Of a stretch of 64,000 nucleotides of DNA, positions 52,930 through 63,971 are shown piece by piece. A program made the position numbers and the translations under genes. Each line of letters begins with the position of its first letter. Positions within the stretch are counted from its first letter, which is position 1. Source of the stretch: Alloascoidea africana (lineage: Eukaryota > Ascomycota > Alloascoideomycetes > Alloascoideales > Alloascoideaceae); assembly GCA_030581615.1 (NCBI GenBank), contig JAKTTT010000004.1, positions 62,001 to 126,000 on the forward strand. Direction: 5' to 3'. The notes under the pieces were generated by a model that was not told the origin of the DNA, did not search any database, and worked only from the letters and a program-made list of their open reading frames with translations.

Positions 52930-55900
52930 TCAGTACAAAAAACTTTGCCAGTCGTTTAGATTTAGAGAAGTTGGAGCAGCTGCGCTTCGGACTTTATCAC
53001 CAGCTGTTTCCCAATTATCCAATCCGTTTTCACTCTGTGTTCCTGATGTTGGAACAGGAGTGGGAGGAGCGTCCAAGTTTTGCTCTACAAGCAGATCTCC
53101 AAACGTGTGATGTTGATGATGATGATGAGGCAGTTGGTCAGTTTGCGGTTCACCCAAATCTTCTCTTTGGTGCTGAGTAGGTGACAAAGATGACTGGGAT
53201 CGTTGTGATCGAGTTTGTTGGGATCGAAACGAGGGATCTGTTTCCATGGCCATTGGAGAAGGCAATTGGGACGGTTCTATACCCGAGGCATCATCACTAT
53301 TTGCCCTTTGACTTCGGCTAACTCTGGAAGCTGCACCGCTATTACTCGCTGCTGGACTACTTGCCAATATGCGTCCATCACTGGAGGAGCTATTATTCAT
53401 TGCCGCTGCAAGCAAATCATCTTTGATATTTGCAGGCAAAGAAGATGACATGATTGCGATTTCCGAATCCGTTTCATCATCGGGGAAAAGTTGGGATGGA
53501 TCAAAATTTTGATAAAATTGGCTTGTTTGTACTGGATTTGTGAAAAAATACATATTATGTCCTCCTGGACTTAGCGCATTTGTGACATATCGTTTGTCAT
53601 TATTATTGGATGAGGACCGAGCGCTGCCGCTGCCGCCGCCGCTGCCGCCGGATCCACGAGAAGATCGAGAGGAGTGTTGGGCATCAGTGTTATCCATTTG
53701 GTTTGGCAACATTTTGGGAGATAGTTCGTCCATGTTTGAAGTTGTTGAGTTTGCAGGCTGGATAAAGTCCGAATTTCTAAACGAGTTCATCGATTTTTGC
53801 GATTTGGATTTACGAGAAGCGGTTTGCGAAGCTCTAGAAGGCCGATAGTTTGAGCCATCGTCGTCGTTATCATTATCATCACCATCACCATCACCATCAC
53901 CATCACCATCGGGTTTGGGATTGTTATTACTGGTATTATGTCCGTGCTTTGCAGTTTCATTCCCACCGCCGTCTTTCATAATGATCTGGAACATTTTCAG
54001 AATCAGACCACCAACAGTCCAATGGGCGGATATTTCTTTAAGGGCATTCGAGCATGTGATGAGCGAAGTCTTTGCAGCCTCGCTTACTTTGGGATAGGGC
54101 GAGGCAATCTGGTAAACGAGCATGATCATGGCGGAGAAGAGCATGTACACGGTGTAAGCCGGCGTGTACTCGAGCTCGCGGGCCTCCATCAGGTTCTCGG
54201 CTATTGCCGTTATCATATGGGCTGCCTGGAACGCAATCCCCCACGAAGGGTACGAAGTGTCGGATTGGGACAGTCTGCTGCTGCTTCTACTGCGCTGGAA
54301 CAGAATGTTGGAGCGGTGGACGAGACATAGCACCGAGTAGTACTGGCCGTGGAGCAGAGCGCTGTAGAAGTTGTGCGAGGACCTGTTCTTGACACTGTAC
54401 TTGAGCTCTGGGGGCAGGTTGCTCATCCAGGTGCCCATGGCCATATCGCAATGGCTGATGATGGGGATCCGGCTGGGCAGTCTCATGGACTCTGCGCCGA
54501 CCGAGTACTGCTGGCGTAGGATCAGCCCCATGATTTCGCACAGTTTCACCTGGTTGATGATGTAGAGAATTGCGATTCTGTTGGGCTTGTAGGGCGAGGG
54601 CAAGCCCTGTTCGTCTTCGTCAAAGTCCTGTTCGGTGATCATGGGGTTATCGCAATCTTTGAGATCTATCACGACGGGGCGGCCAAAGGCGACCGCGACG
54701 GAGCGGTCTCTGACAAACAGCACCCACCAGACCCGTTTCCACAGCCGCTTTTCGATCAATGGCAAGTCTGAGTTTTCGACGCTTCTGTGGAGTCCGAGGC
54801 CCTGGGCGATTATGAGGGCAACTCGAGTCCAGTAGAAAACGTTTTTGGTCACGTCTTCAGGTCCCTCCCAGAACCATCCCATGAGCATTAGGGACTGGAC
54901 AATAACCAATTTGTCCGTTTCATAGTTTGCATCGTACAGTGCTTTTGCCCTGTTGTAAAAAGTCATACTGGCAAGGTCTACGGAATTCGACTGGTCCAAC
55001 AGGGCAGGATTTTTGCAGACTCTGGAGCCCGCGAGTAGTACGGCCTGCATTAGCAGGAGAGAAGGAGGATTCGAAAGATCGTTATATCGACGCATGAACT
55101 GGCTTCTGTTTATGACCGGGAGTAAAGGGTGCACATGTTCAAAATAGCTTTCGATAATGTCATCGCAGAGCTCTTTCGGGGGTAGTAGAAACGCACCGCG
55201 AAGTTTCAGGATTTCAATTTCCACGGTTTCAAACGTCGCATTGTTGGAGCCGTTGCGGAAGTCGGGGGGCATTGCATAGTGGAACGACTTGTCGGAAGAC
55301 GAGTCGACGAGTAGGTTGAGATAGGAGGAGCCCCCGAGAAAGCTGATGTGGGGTTTTTCCTCAAGAATGGGTTTTTCATTCAGCGAAGCCGCGTTTTGGA
55401 GTTTATCGGGGGCAGCATTAGCATTAGCAGCAGCAGCAACAGGAGCAGTTGTATTGGCGGTTGAGGTCGAGATTGTAGTTCTAGTAGTAGTTGCATTGAT
55501 AGTCGCTGGATCTGAAGGTTTGTAGCCATCACGATTCGAATTGAATGATTCATTTTTGTGTCCAGTCTTTTTGGGTTGGGTTGAACTGGTGCTATCGGTT
55601 AATAATGCCCTTTGCAGGTTTTAAGATGGAACCAACAATGGTGAAAACTGAAAAGACAAAAACAACAACGAATAGGCGGGGGAGGAAAGAACAAGAAAAA
55701 ACTTACCTGTTGTTGGGGGCAGTTTTTTTTTTCTTTGGCATAGAGGGCAAGATACACTCAACACCGAAAGCAACGCAATTCTGGGAATTTATTGGATAGG
55801 TTGTTAGCTTTTTACAAATTTCGTCAAGATTGAATGGAAGCGATCGATGTGTGCAGCAGGAAATTGGTACTCACGGTGCAAGGCATATGTACCATGGCGT

Positions 55901-56105
55901 CGCATCTGACCTTCCGGGAGTGGCATCTATGGGACAATCAATACAAGGGCTGGTTAGCAAGTGTAAGCTTTGGTATGGCTGGTGTAGAATACACCAGACT
56001 GCCAGAGAACAGAGGGAGAGACGAGACCTACACGACACACGCGCGAGAGGACCGCGGGCGCTTGTACTTTGATCGTTTAGCCTCTGGGGGATCTCCTGGA
56101 GGCAT
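52930..56105 (-). CDS. CTF1: FarA/FarB/CTF1-type Zn2Cys6 regulator of fatty-acid catabolism
   Basis: Four exons on the minus strand: 56105-56032, 55926-55875, 55780-55707 and 55609-52930, with introns of 105, 94 and 97 nt (donors GTAGGT, GTGAGT, GTAAGT; CTAAC branches in the first two). The product is 959 residues. A basic RPRSSRACVV lead gives the zinc cluster CVVCHSRKVRCD, PCTNC and GVEC (about residues 22-50), which is interrupted by introns 1 and 2; a poly-Lys stretch follows. The fungal transcription-factor domain spans about 190-500: YFEHVHPLLPVINRSQF, LLAGSRVCKNPALLDQSNSVDLASMTFYNRAKALYDA, LMGWFWEGPEDVTKNVFYWTRVA, LWKRVWWVLFVRDRSVAVAFGRP, closely resembling Aspergillus FarA/FarB and Candida Ctf1. 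The C-terminus is Ser/Asp/Gly-rich. These proteins switch on beta-oxidation and peroxisome genes. Intron 3's acceptor is the least certain join. Confidence 0.85.
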
Positions 56106-58168
56106 TGCAGAGGGTATGAAGGAGCAAGTGCGTGAGAGAAATGGAAATGGAAATGGAAATGGGATAGGAGGAACTGGAAGTGGAACTGGAAGTGGAGGAT
56201 GGAGAAGGTAGTGGATAAAGTCCAGACGGGAGAGAGAGAGCACCAGGGAAAAAGAAACGAGCGAGAAAAGGAGAGCGAAAAAGTGCCGGTACGAAAGATT
56301 AAAGGGAAAAACCAGAACAAAAAAAAAAAAAAAAAAGTTGCCCGCGACACTTTTCGATACGAACGCTCGTATGCAGCCTCGCGCATGGGTGCGCACGCAG
56401 GGCCCGCGCACGCACCCGCAACCGGGCCCCGCGGACACCGGGGCACCCGCAGAGCAGCGTGCCGCGCGCTGATTGGTCCGCGGTGGTGGGGTCGGGGCCA
56501 GACCGTGTTTGGGGACTGCCAAGTTGGGGTAACTCCACCTTATCGCGAGCCTCGGAAAAGGAAGCGGTGCGCCTCCGGCCTCCGATGGGCTGTCCTGGGC
56601 TGTCCATTTGGGCTGGGGCAGCACCACCAGACCACGGTGAAAACGCGAAAACGCGAAAACGAGAGCAGTCTCGCTCTTTCTCGCCGTGGAGGTCTCCCGG
56701 TCTTGCTGGCAGACCACAGCAGCAGCCAGCCACTGTTCTAGTTTCTGCTCTTGAGTTGAGGAACCGAGCAAGAGGTTGGAGGCCTGAGGCTGGAGGGCTG
56801 AGGCTAACCCTGAGCACCCAGAGCACGCACGCACGTTGGGGACACGCTAAAGGGAGGACCCTTACCTGACTAGCATTTTAATTGTGTCCAAATACGAAAC
56901 CGCGGGCAGACTCTGTGCTGACAGCCATACGAAAAAGAAGGGTTAGCTGATGCTGACGGAGTCACAGACTGAGTCATAGGGCAGGTAACTCCAAAATTTG
57001 ATCTTCTCTGGTTTTGTCCAGGCTGGGATCATCAGCCACGCCAAGCGGAACAAGTCCAGCCAACAAGAAGATGGAAACAGAAGAAGAGTAAATTCCAGAT
57101 TCCTCCTGTCTTCCCAACACCGAGAAGTGGAGATGCTACCTATTCCCGTCCCTTTCTGCACCCTGATGCTGTACTTGAAACCAGTTGCACCAGCAGAATC
57201 AAAAAGAACCGCCCTCACAGTCAACAGCGCCAGCTCCAGCACACAAAAATCAGCACCAGCATCTCTATCACTATCACTATCACGATCAACATGCTTTTAG
57301 TCTTAGCTTTAGTCTTTCCGGCAGCCGGGTCCAGCGAGGCCGATGCGACAGGGCTGGCGGCACGCAGGGAGGCTTTGGCACTGGGCTGCACGCGCCCCAA
57401 TTCGGCAACCCCGGCAATGTGCAGCGCGTTTTTGAGACCCGATTATAATACCCAAAACGGCTTTGTGGGGTACTTGTGCTTTTCATATTGAGAAAATCCC
57501 TGCTTGGCACGCAAATATCGATTTTGTCCATCCATTTTTCGAAAATGATAATGATAAATGATAATTTCGTGCCATTTCCGAGACCCGTGAAATATGAATA
57601 TTGGGGGGGAATGCGTTGCTCATCTTTATCCAGTTTCTTTGAGCGTGAGCGATGCCGTTCCTTGCCCAGTTCTTTTTTAATTTTTTTTATGACCGATGGC
57701 CGTCTAACTTTGTGACTGAGTGACGGACCGACTCACCCGTCAGCACATCATCATCATCATCATGCCAAGTATCAAACATCAAACTTCAAAAGAAATCTAC
57801 AAACAGGTTCAAACTCAAGTTAAATTCTTTGGACTCGCTGTTGCAAGTGTAAACCTCTAATCTGGGTAAAGGCATTTCTCGTCAGCAGGGATTCGGCTTG
57901 TGGGTGATGTACCCTTTTTTTTTTTTTTTTTTTTTTTTTCCTTCTATATAAATGAGTAAAGGGAAAACTGCAGGTTCCCCATTGGCCATCCTTCACAATG
58001 ACGAGATCGGCATCTTGCTCTATCGCTTGGGATTTCTATCAACAGACATAGAGTAGATCTTTCGTTTCGAGTTTATCTTAGCTTATTTCTTTCTTTTTTT
58101 TTTCATTCATTCATTCCCCATTCCCATTCTCATTCTGAATTTCATTCCTCCCCCACAATCCTTCTTTT
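56106..58168. promoter_or_regulatory. CTF1 upstream region
   Basis: 2.1 kb between CTF1 and the VPS35 3' end. Proximal part: a GGAAAT repeat at about 56140-56163, a poly-A at 56319-56336 and a very GC-rich block at 56380-56620, with a CCAAT box on the gene strand (ATTGG at 56472-56476) and a CCTCGG motif at 56550-56555 that could allow autoregulation. Distal part: a CAT-repeat near 57749-57766 and a T25-run at 57915-57939. No independent gene is supported, although a long frame continues upstream of the CTF1 ATG. Confidence 0.5.
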
Positions 58169-60793
58169 CTAACAAATAATCTCCTGAAATCTGTCATCTT
58201 CCTTTTTCTGTCTCTGAATGTAATCAACCGTTCTTTCAAAATACTTTTTCGCCGCTTCTCCTTCCCCCGATTCCCCAAGCCCACCATTTTCATCTCCATT
58301 CTTGCTCGCCAAATTGCTCTTGATCAGCGAAATCAAATCGCTGATATATTTGGCCTCCACTGCATCATTTCCGCTTGCAAAATAATAAACACATTGGTTC
58401 AAAATCTCCACAAACAGCTCCACAGAAACCCCAATATCCATACACGCATCTGCGGCTGTAAGAGCCCGCTGCAAACACTCCAATAACCGTCTATTATCAC
58501 GATAAATCGCCGCTCCAATGCTTTTATCATCTCCTTCCGTCTCCGCCTTTGCCTTTGCCTCGGCCTCGGCCTCCGCCTCTTTCTCTTTCTCCTTCTCACT
58601 TTCGCATTGTACCTCAACCCCTGACCAGAGATGGCTCACAAGATATAACGCGCGACATTGATCCGGTTTCTTCAACAATCTCGAACTGTAAAGGAAACAT
58701 TTCGTAACAAGAGTATCATAGCTCTCTTCACTAAAATTTCTCGTAGTTCTTAATGCTCCAACTATACCACATATAGCTTGAAATTGAGATCTTGAATCCG
58801 GAACATTCTCTTCAAAAATCGAAAATGCCTGTGCAAAAAATTCATAACTGACTTCATCTGCTCTAACCTCATCGGCAACCCGTGCACTCGCCAAGTATAG
58901 TCGCATCGCTTGTTCTGCTCCACCAGCACGATAAACATCCATAATTACAATGTGTAAAAACTTGAAAGTGGATATAACTTTCTGCCGCCATTCAGAGACA
59001 GAGTCATCGTTGATACTGCTATACCTCCTGATTAACTTGAGTCCATTATACACCAACGCAGGATACGTGAATTGGACTTTGGTCCCTCCTTGGCTCAAAG
59101 CTTTCCTCGTGATGCCCAGTAATTGGGCATGAACATTGGGATTGGAATTAAACACAAGATGTACCACCCTAGCCACTTTCCCGGCTCCGTCCTCCTCACT
59201 CTGAGAAGCTCCCCTTGTCATTACTTCCTTTTGCTTTATCAGAACAAGTAGTAAACTGAAAACACCTTCTGCATGCTCTGTTGTCTCAATTAACGTGTTA
59301 CTCCGTAGTAAAGAATCAATCACTCCAGAAGCGATAGAAACCTGCACTGCACCAGTCTGGGACCAAAGCAAGGTAGAATACTGTTTTAGGCCAAGAGCAT
59401 CAGTTATTCTAGGATACAATCTGATGGGGCTTAACAACAACTCTTTAACGTTATCGATACAAACTTGAGAATGTACTTCTGCCGTATCTTTAGCCGCATT
59501 GAGTTTTCCTGATGTGTATTCAAATATCTGGTCAACCGCTACAGTTCTTTCAGGATACCAGGTTATTGTCAAGCGGCTGAATGCCTCAAGCATAGAGGTT
59601 AGATTTTTTATTGAAAAATCGGGGTCTATCTCTTCCAATGCTTGAAAATAGGTCCAGAAAGTTTCAAACAGATCAACATCTGGAACTGTGTGAATTGCCT
59701 TTTTCTCATTCTCATTGACCTTTGAAACATCTGTTTCGTCTTCTTTTTCTTTTTCTTTTTCTTTATCGTCATCACTAACCTTTGTGCTGTCGAGCTGTTT
59801 GGCCAATTTATCAACATCAGCAGTCGTCTTCCCATCTTCTATCGTAGCATGGTACAGAGTCAATTTATCCAACAGAGATATTACAATCTTCTTGACACTT
59901 GCCTCGGGGACCAATTTGGTTGTAGCATCCAACAACTCATCCAATGTATGCAAATGAAGTACTTCAGGAAATGCTTGAACAACAACGTCAAAAAGATACT
60001 CCTGAGCAATCAAATCACGACATTGTACAATCTGTTCCAGAATTTCTGGAAGAACTGTGGTTTTATAACGTTCCTTGTCAACACCCACAAGCCGCGAAAT
60101 CTGGACTAAATTTGAACCCACCAGTATCTGTAGTTCTTTCCTCTCACGCGCCCGTTTTTCTCTTTCTCGACTGTGACCTTGATGCTGTAATCGTATCCAC
60201 AACTTGTTCATCTCTATGAAATTTGTCATTACAAAAGATATAGAATCGTCAAGATTCCCTGCCACTGAATCATCATCATCATCATCATCATCATCAACTT
60301 TGTTAGTCGGTAGCAAATCTCTAGATCTCTGGGAAAGATAATATCTCAGAAACAGGCCTCGAATTGGCTGCTGGACTCCCCTGCTCATCTCCATTAAATC
60401 ATTCATAACCTCTCTTAGTGGCGCCCCAGGAATTGACATGTAGGCTGTGCCCACTGTAATCATCAGATATAGCCGTGGCAAAATGTTCCCCGTGTACTGT
60501 ACCAGTTCATACAACTCTGTGAGGTGGTTTGTCTCATGGTTGTCCTTTACATAGGATCCCAAGATTGAGAGAGCATCGAATATCGTTACGTAGAGCTCAT
60601 AGTACTGTTTAGGACTGAGGAAACATGTTCTCAATTCAGTGAGAAAATTCAAGGCATGTTTTATGGCAACCATCAGTTTCCCCTTTGACTCAAGACATTG
60701 TTTCATTAACAGCTGTTCCCTCTTGATAGTCTTTAGGGAATCTTCAAGAAGCTTTGATTGTTCCTCTGGGGTGCGAACCGGTGGATTCGACAT
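58169..60793 (-). CDS. VPS35: VPS35, cargo-selective retromer subunit
   Basis: 874 residues (yeast 944). It begins SNPPVRTPEEQSKLLEDSLKTIKREQLLMKQCLE, then ALNFLTELRTCFLSPKQYYELYVTIFDALSILGSYV and the invariant YTGNILPRLYLMITVGTAYMSIPGAPLREVMNDLMEMSRGVQQPIRGLFLRYYL, the Vps26-binding N-terminal region. The rest is an alpha-solenoid of HEAT-like helices with the Vps29-binding C-terminal half. A nine-Asp run at about 166-174 and acidic/basic low-complexity stretches near 345-370 and 760-785 (KEKEKEAEAEAEAKAKAE) are loop insertions. Retromer returns Vps10-type receptors from endosomes to the Golgi. No intron. The start is the first Met and fits the family. Confidence 0.95.
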   Translation of the reverse strand: MSNPPVRTPEEQSKLLEDSLKTIKREQLLMKQCLESKGKLMVAIKHALNFLTELRTCFLSPKQYYELYVTIFDALSILGSYVKDNHETNHLTELYELVQYTGNILPRLYLMITVGTAYMSIPGAPLREVMNDLMEMSRGVQQPIRGLFLRYYLSQRSRDLLPTNKVDDDDDDDDDSVAGNLDDSISFVMTNFIEMNKLWIRLQHQGHSREREKRARERKELQILVGSNLVQISRLVGVDKERYKTTVLPEILEQIVQCRDLIAQEYLFDVVVQAFPEVLHLHTLDELLDATTKLVPEASVKKIVISLLDKLTLYHATIEDGKTTADVDKLAKQLDSTKVSDDDKEKEKEKEDETDVSKVNENEKKAIHTVPDVDLFETFWTYFQALEEIDPDFSIKNLTSMLEAFSRLTITWYPERTVAVDQIFEYTSGKLNAAKDTAEVHSQVCIDNVKELLLSPIRLYPRITDALGLKQYSTLLWSQTGAVQVSIASGVIDSLLRSNTLIETTEHAEGVFSLLLVLIKQKEVMTRGASQSEEDGAGKVARVVHLVFNSNPNVHAQLLGITRKALSQGGTKVQFTYPALVYNGLKLIRRYSSINDDSVSEWRQKVISTFKFLHIVIMDVYRAGGAEQAMRLYLASARVADEVRADEVSYEFFAQAFSIFEENVPDSRSQFQAICGIVGALRTTRNFSEESYDTLVTKCFLYSSRLLKKPDQCRALYLVSHLWSGVEVQCESEKEKEKEAEAEAEAKAKAETEGDDKSIGAAIYRDNRRLLECLQRALTAADACMDIGVSVELFVEILNQCVYYFASGNDAVEAKYISDLISLIKSNLASKNGDENGGLGESGEGEAAKKYFERTVDYIQRQKKEDDRFQEIIC

Positions 60794-62103
60794 TTTGTTT
60801 GGTATTCACAGCCTTAAGGGAAAGAATATGCCACCAATTTCTAGAATTCTAACGGGCAAGGGAAGGTTGTGAACGGGTAGCTGAAAAATTAAAAAACCGT
60901 TCAATGAAATTGGAATCCTCCCAATAAAGCTAACTAGACGCTAGTTCTGAGCCAGACCAAAGAGTGAAAAGTCAACTGATTGTTCTATACTAACCTCAAT
61001 GGTGGGGTAAGAAAAGACAGAAAAGGGGGCAATGTTGTATCTGCTAATTCCTGACTAATCATATGCATGGTCATGTGATTTGTGATTTTGCTGTTTTTGC
61101 GAGCGAACGATGGAACGGCGCTTGTTCAATTCATCAAACCATAATGTAGAGTGCTCAACTTGGCGGAATCTAGATTTAATTCTTTTCCCACAAGTCATCG
61201 AGGTTCATCTTAATGGAGCAACAACTCTAAGGGGAATTAAGAGAGGTGGGAGAAGAGGGGAGCACCAGAGGAGGAGGGGAAATAAAGCGAAGAGCAAGGG
61301 AAAAAATGAGGGGGGGAAAGAGATTATAATCGGGCTTTTGGGATTGGAATTGGAATTGGGAAAGACATACCATCTCATCATGACTTTTTGAGATATTGGT
61401 GGGAAAAGGGAAAAAAATGGCAAAAATAAATAAATATGAAAAAAGCCCCGGAAGTGGGAATTTAATGAGATGAGAAAGTAATTTTTTGGGTCCATATTGC
61501 CGTGAAATTTTGAAAAATCAAAAAAAAAAAAAGCAATTGGTGAAAAGCTACTCAATCTTTTCAATTGCTTATCCGAGATTACTGAAAATGTTATAGAATA
61601 CTCGGAAGCTGTTTTTTTCTGATTAAATATGGATTTCAGCGCGGTGTATCATTGTTCACTGTAAAAAGCAGGTCATACATCCGCTTCATACTGGAAACCA
61701 ATTCATTGCCTTGAACAATTTAAAACAAACTACAATCTAAGATTTGATTTCGCACTATGTTTCAACCTTCAAAAATACCTTTATAGGTAACACTATACAT
61801 AACACACTAATAGCTTTGGCATGCCTAGTATACGTCAATAAGCCGTCATTAGAAAAGGACAATGGTAGAAAGACCAAATTGGATACAAAGATAAAATAAA
61901 GGAAAGGAAAGGAAATTTCACATAGAAGACAGGGGAAAGACAGGTGAATAAAACAAGTGCTAAGACAAAAGAAACCATAACAAAAAGACATCAGAGTTTC
62001 CATGATGATATAGAATATTACGAAACAGAAAAAAAAAATGACCAAAGAATAAACTCAAAATAAAAGAAGCCAAACATTAGTACAACAAAGATATGATCTT
62101 AAT
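60794..62103. other. Intergenic region VPS35/DEP1
   Basis: 1.3 kb between the VPS35 start and the DEP1 stop on the same strand. A TCATGTGA octamer at 61071-61078 lies 278 bp upstream of VPS35. Purine-rich runs occur at 61225-61325 and an A-run near 61520. Frames here lack domains. Confidence 0.5.
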
Positions 62104-63270
62104 CTATGACTCTTCGTTGCATAGTTGAATCATTTCCATCAAGTCGTCTGCTATTTCTTCGTTAGAAGACGATGGCATAGCAGGCGCAACCGGGAAGCCA
62201 TAGTATTTCTGAAGTCCCGCTAGATGTGATATTTCCGAGTTTAACATTTCGCGATGTAACATGACAGTTTCTTCATCACTGGGCACTCTGAACGAGTAAT
62301 CTGGCACCAAAGAGTCCATTGAGCGTCTTTCTCGGTTAACTTGATACCATTCCTGCGTTGTGTTTTCTAGCATCTCTTCTCTAGTCGTCCCTCGATCTTT
62401 CAAAAATTGCTGATGTAGATGCGCTCTCATGGCTTTCATATTATTATCGATACATTTAAGCTTGTAGTCTCGACTTCGTTGGGCAACCAGCAGTTTCATC
62501 TGTCTTCGTTGATTAACCATCTCATACATCATCGCAAGCTTTGGATGCGTTCCTGCTTTGCACATTTGTATTTCGGTTTGGTACCGTGTAAGTTTATCTT
62601 GGTATAAACGATCTCGAAGCTCTGCAAAGTCCACCTCAATATTTGTCAAATCCGAAAGTGCATCCTGTCTTTGCCTCTGTTTTTGTTCTTCCTCCAGAAC
62701 CTTGGAGTCTTTTTCCTCCAACTCCTCTCCTGTGTCTAAGTTGCCCTCTGTTTCTGTTTTGTGTCCCTCAGTCTCGCTCAAAAGTTTGGAACTAGACGAA
62801 GCAGTAGGGAGATGGTGCCCATTTTGAACTTCTTTTCTGTTGTCTTCATCCTGATTCAGCGCCGGTTTTATGCCTGTAGCAGGAGCATCAGTGTCTAGTT
62901 TCCGTCTTTTTGCACCTGTAGTTGTGGCTGTAGGGGCGGCGGGAAGCATGCTTCGCTTTTTAGAGTCTCTGGCCTGATGCGAAAGCTCATTCTCGGAGCC
63001 ACCATCACCTTTGACCTTGACACCATCCAATGCTTTTGAGTTGAAATCTGTTCGAGTTTCATCGTTGTCGTCCTCATCCTCTTCATCATCGTAATCCTTG
63101 CTTTCGTTCTCAGTTTGGCTATTTGGGTTGAAAGGCACCTCTTCGGAAGACTGGATAAGAAATGGCTTTACATCATCGCCTCCAAGGGTAGATGAAGTTG
63201 CCGGATTCTCGGTTGATACTTCCATAGTATTTGTCTGGGTTTGTGTTAGCACTTCTGTTTTCTGTGCCAT
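62104..63270 (-). CDS. DEP1: DEP1, Sds3-family subunit of the Rpd3L histone deacetylase complex
   Basis: 388 residues (yeast Dep1 405). The first 205 residues are acidic and low-complexity with a DYDDEEDEDDNDE cluster and a basic KRRKLD patch. The Sds3-like domain covers about 207-330: DALSDLTNIEVDFAELRDRLYQDKLTRYQTEIQMCKAGTHPKL, then RDYKLKCID and TTQEWYQVNRERRSMDSLVPDYSFRVP. The TQxWYxxNxERRxMD motif and the length match Dep1 rather than Sds3. Within Rpd3L it supports deacetylase recruitment and represses, among others, phospholipid synthesis genes. ATG 63270 is the first Met of the frame. No intron. Confidence 0.87.
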   Translation of the reverse strand: MAQKTEVLTQTQTNTMEVSTENPATSSTLGGDDVKPFLIQSSEEVPFNPNSQTENESKDYDDEEDEDDNDETRTDFNSKALDGVKVKGDGGSENELSHQARDSKKRSMLPAAPTATTTGAKRRKLDTDAPATGIKPALNQDEDNRKEVQNGHHLPTASSSSKLLSETEGHKTETEGNLDTGEELEEKDSKVLEEEQKQRQRQDALSDLTNIEVDFAELRDRLYQDKLTRYQTEIQMCKAGTHPKLAMMYEMVNQRRQMKLLVAQRSRDYKLKCIDNNMKAMRAHLHQQFLKDRGTTREEMLENTTQEWYQVNRERRSMDSLVPDYSFRVPSDEETVMLHREMLNSEISHLAGLQKYYGFPVAPAMPSSSNEEIADDLMEMIQLCNEES

Positions 63271-63971
63271 GAATTTACTCTTGTTGAAGTATCCTTGAGC
63301 AACTTTTTACACAAAAGAAAAAGGTTGGTAAGATGATAAAGCCAAGGGAAATAGACAGACGGAAACGAAAAAAGGGCAGAATTGTATAGTTTCGAGAAGA
63401 AAGTATACAATGAAAATGGTTCCTACCAATTTTGGTAGGTTTTAATCCTGTGTGAGCCCGAAAACCGCACGCACTCCAAACTAGTTTGAGCTTGAAAACA
63501 AAAGGAAAAGTACAAAAATATCAGGACCGCTCGGCTAGTGAACTCGCACCAAAAACTCTCACAACAGAACGAAAAGATTTCTGCAAAGCTTTAGACTCGA
63601 TAACCTTCCCTGACGTGACTGTTCCGAATGACAGTAGCAGTTGCTTCTTTTGATAAAAAGCCTAGGGCTTTGATAAACAGTTGGGAGAATAACACTTGAT
63701 ATGACAAAGCAACAAAATAAGTGGATATCCGTTTATATCTTCTCCCGATGAAAAGCTTCAGTTAGGGAATAGTGGTTGGGTTTCAAAAAACAAAGTAAAG
63801 GTAAGCTGGAGAAAAGAAAGCTGCTCTCCGCGATAGGTTTGTGGAAAATATCTCCACGTGATAGTCACATGACTCTGGCTTTTTGTGCAGGAAAAATTCA
63901 TCGAAAAATTGGTTTAAGGTCAAAAAAAAACATCATCTCTGTAAAACTTTCAGGTGCAAGATATAAAAAGG
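63271..63971. promoter_or_regulatory. Divergent promoter DEP1/right-edge gene
   Basis: 701 bp. CCACGTGA at 63854-63861 and TCACATGA at 63865-63872 form a close pair of E-box-like octamers about 100 bp before the rightward ATG. Two GAAAAATT cores (as in the ribosome-biogenesis RRPE element) lie between them and the ATG, at about 63891-63910. Confidence 0.5.

Noticed and set aside
57952-58056. 34-codon frame right after a TATATAA and a T25-run
   Set aside because: The ATG follows the TATA by one base, so it cannot be the start of a transcript driven by it. No homology was seen.
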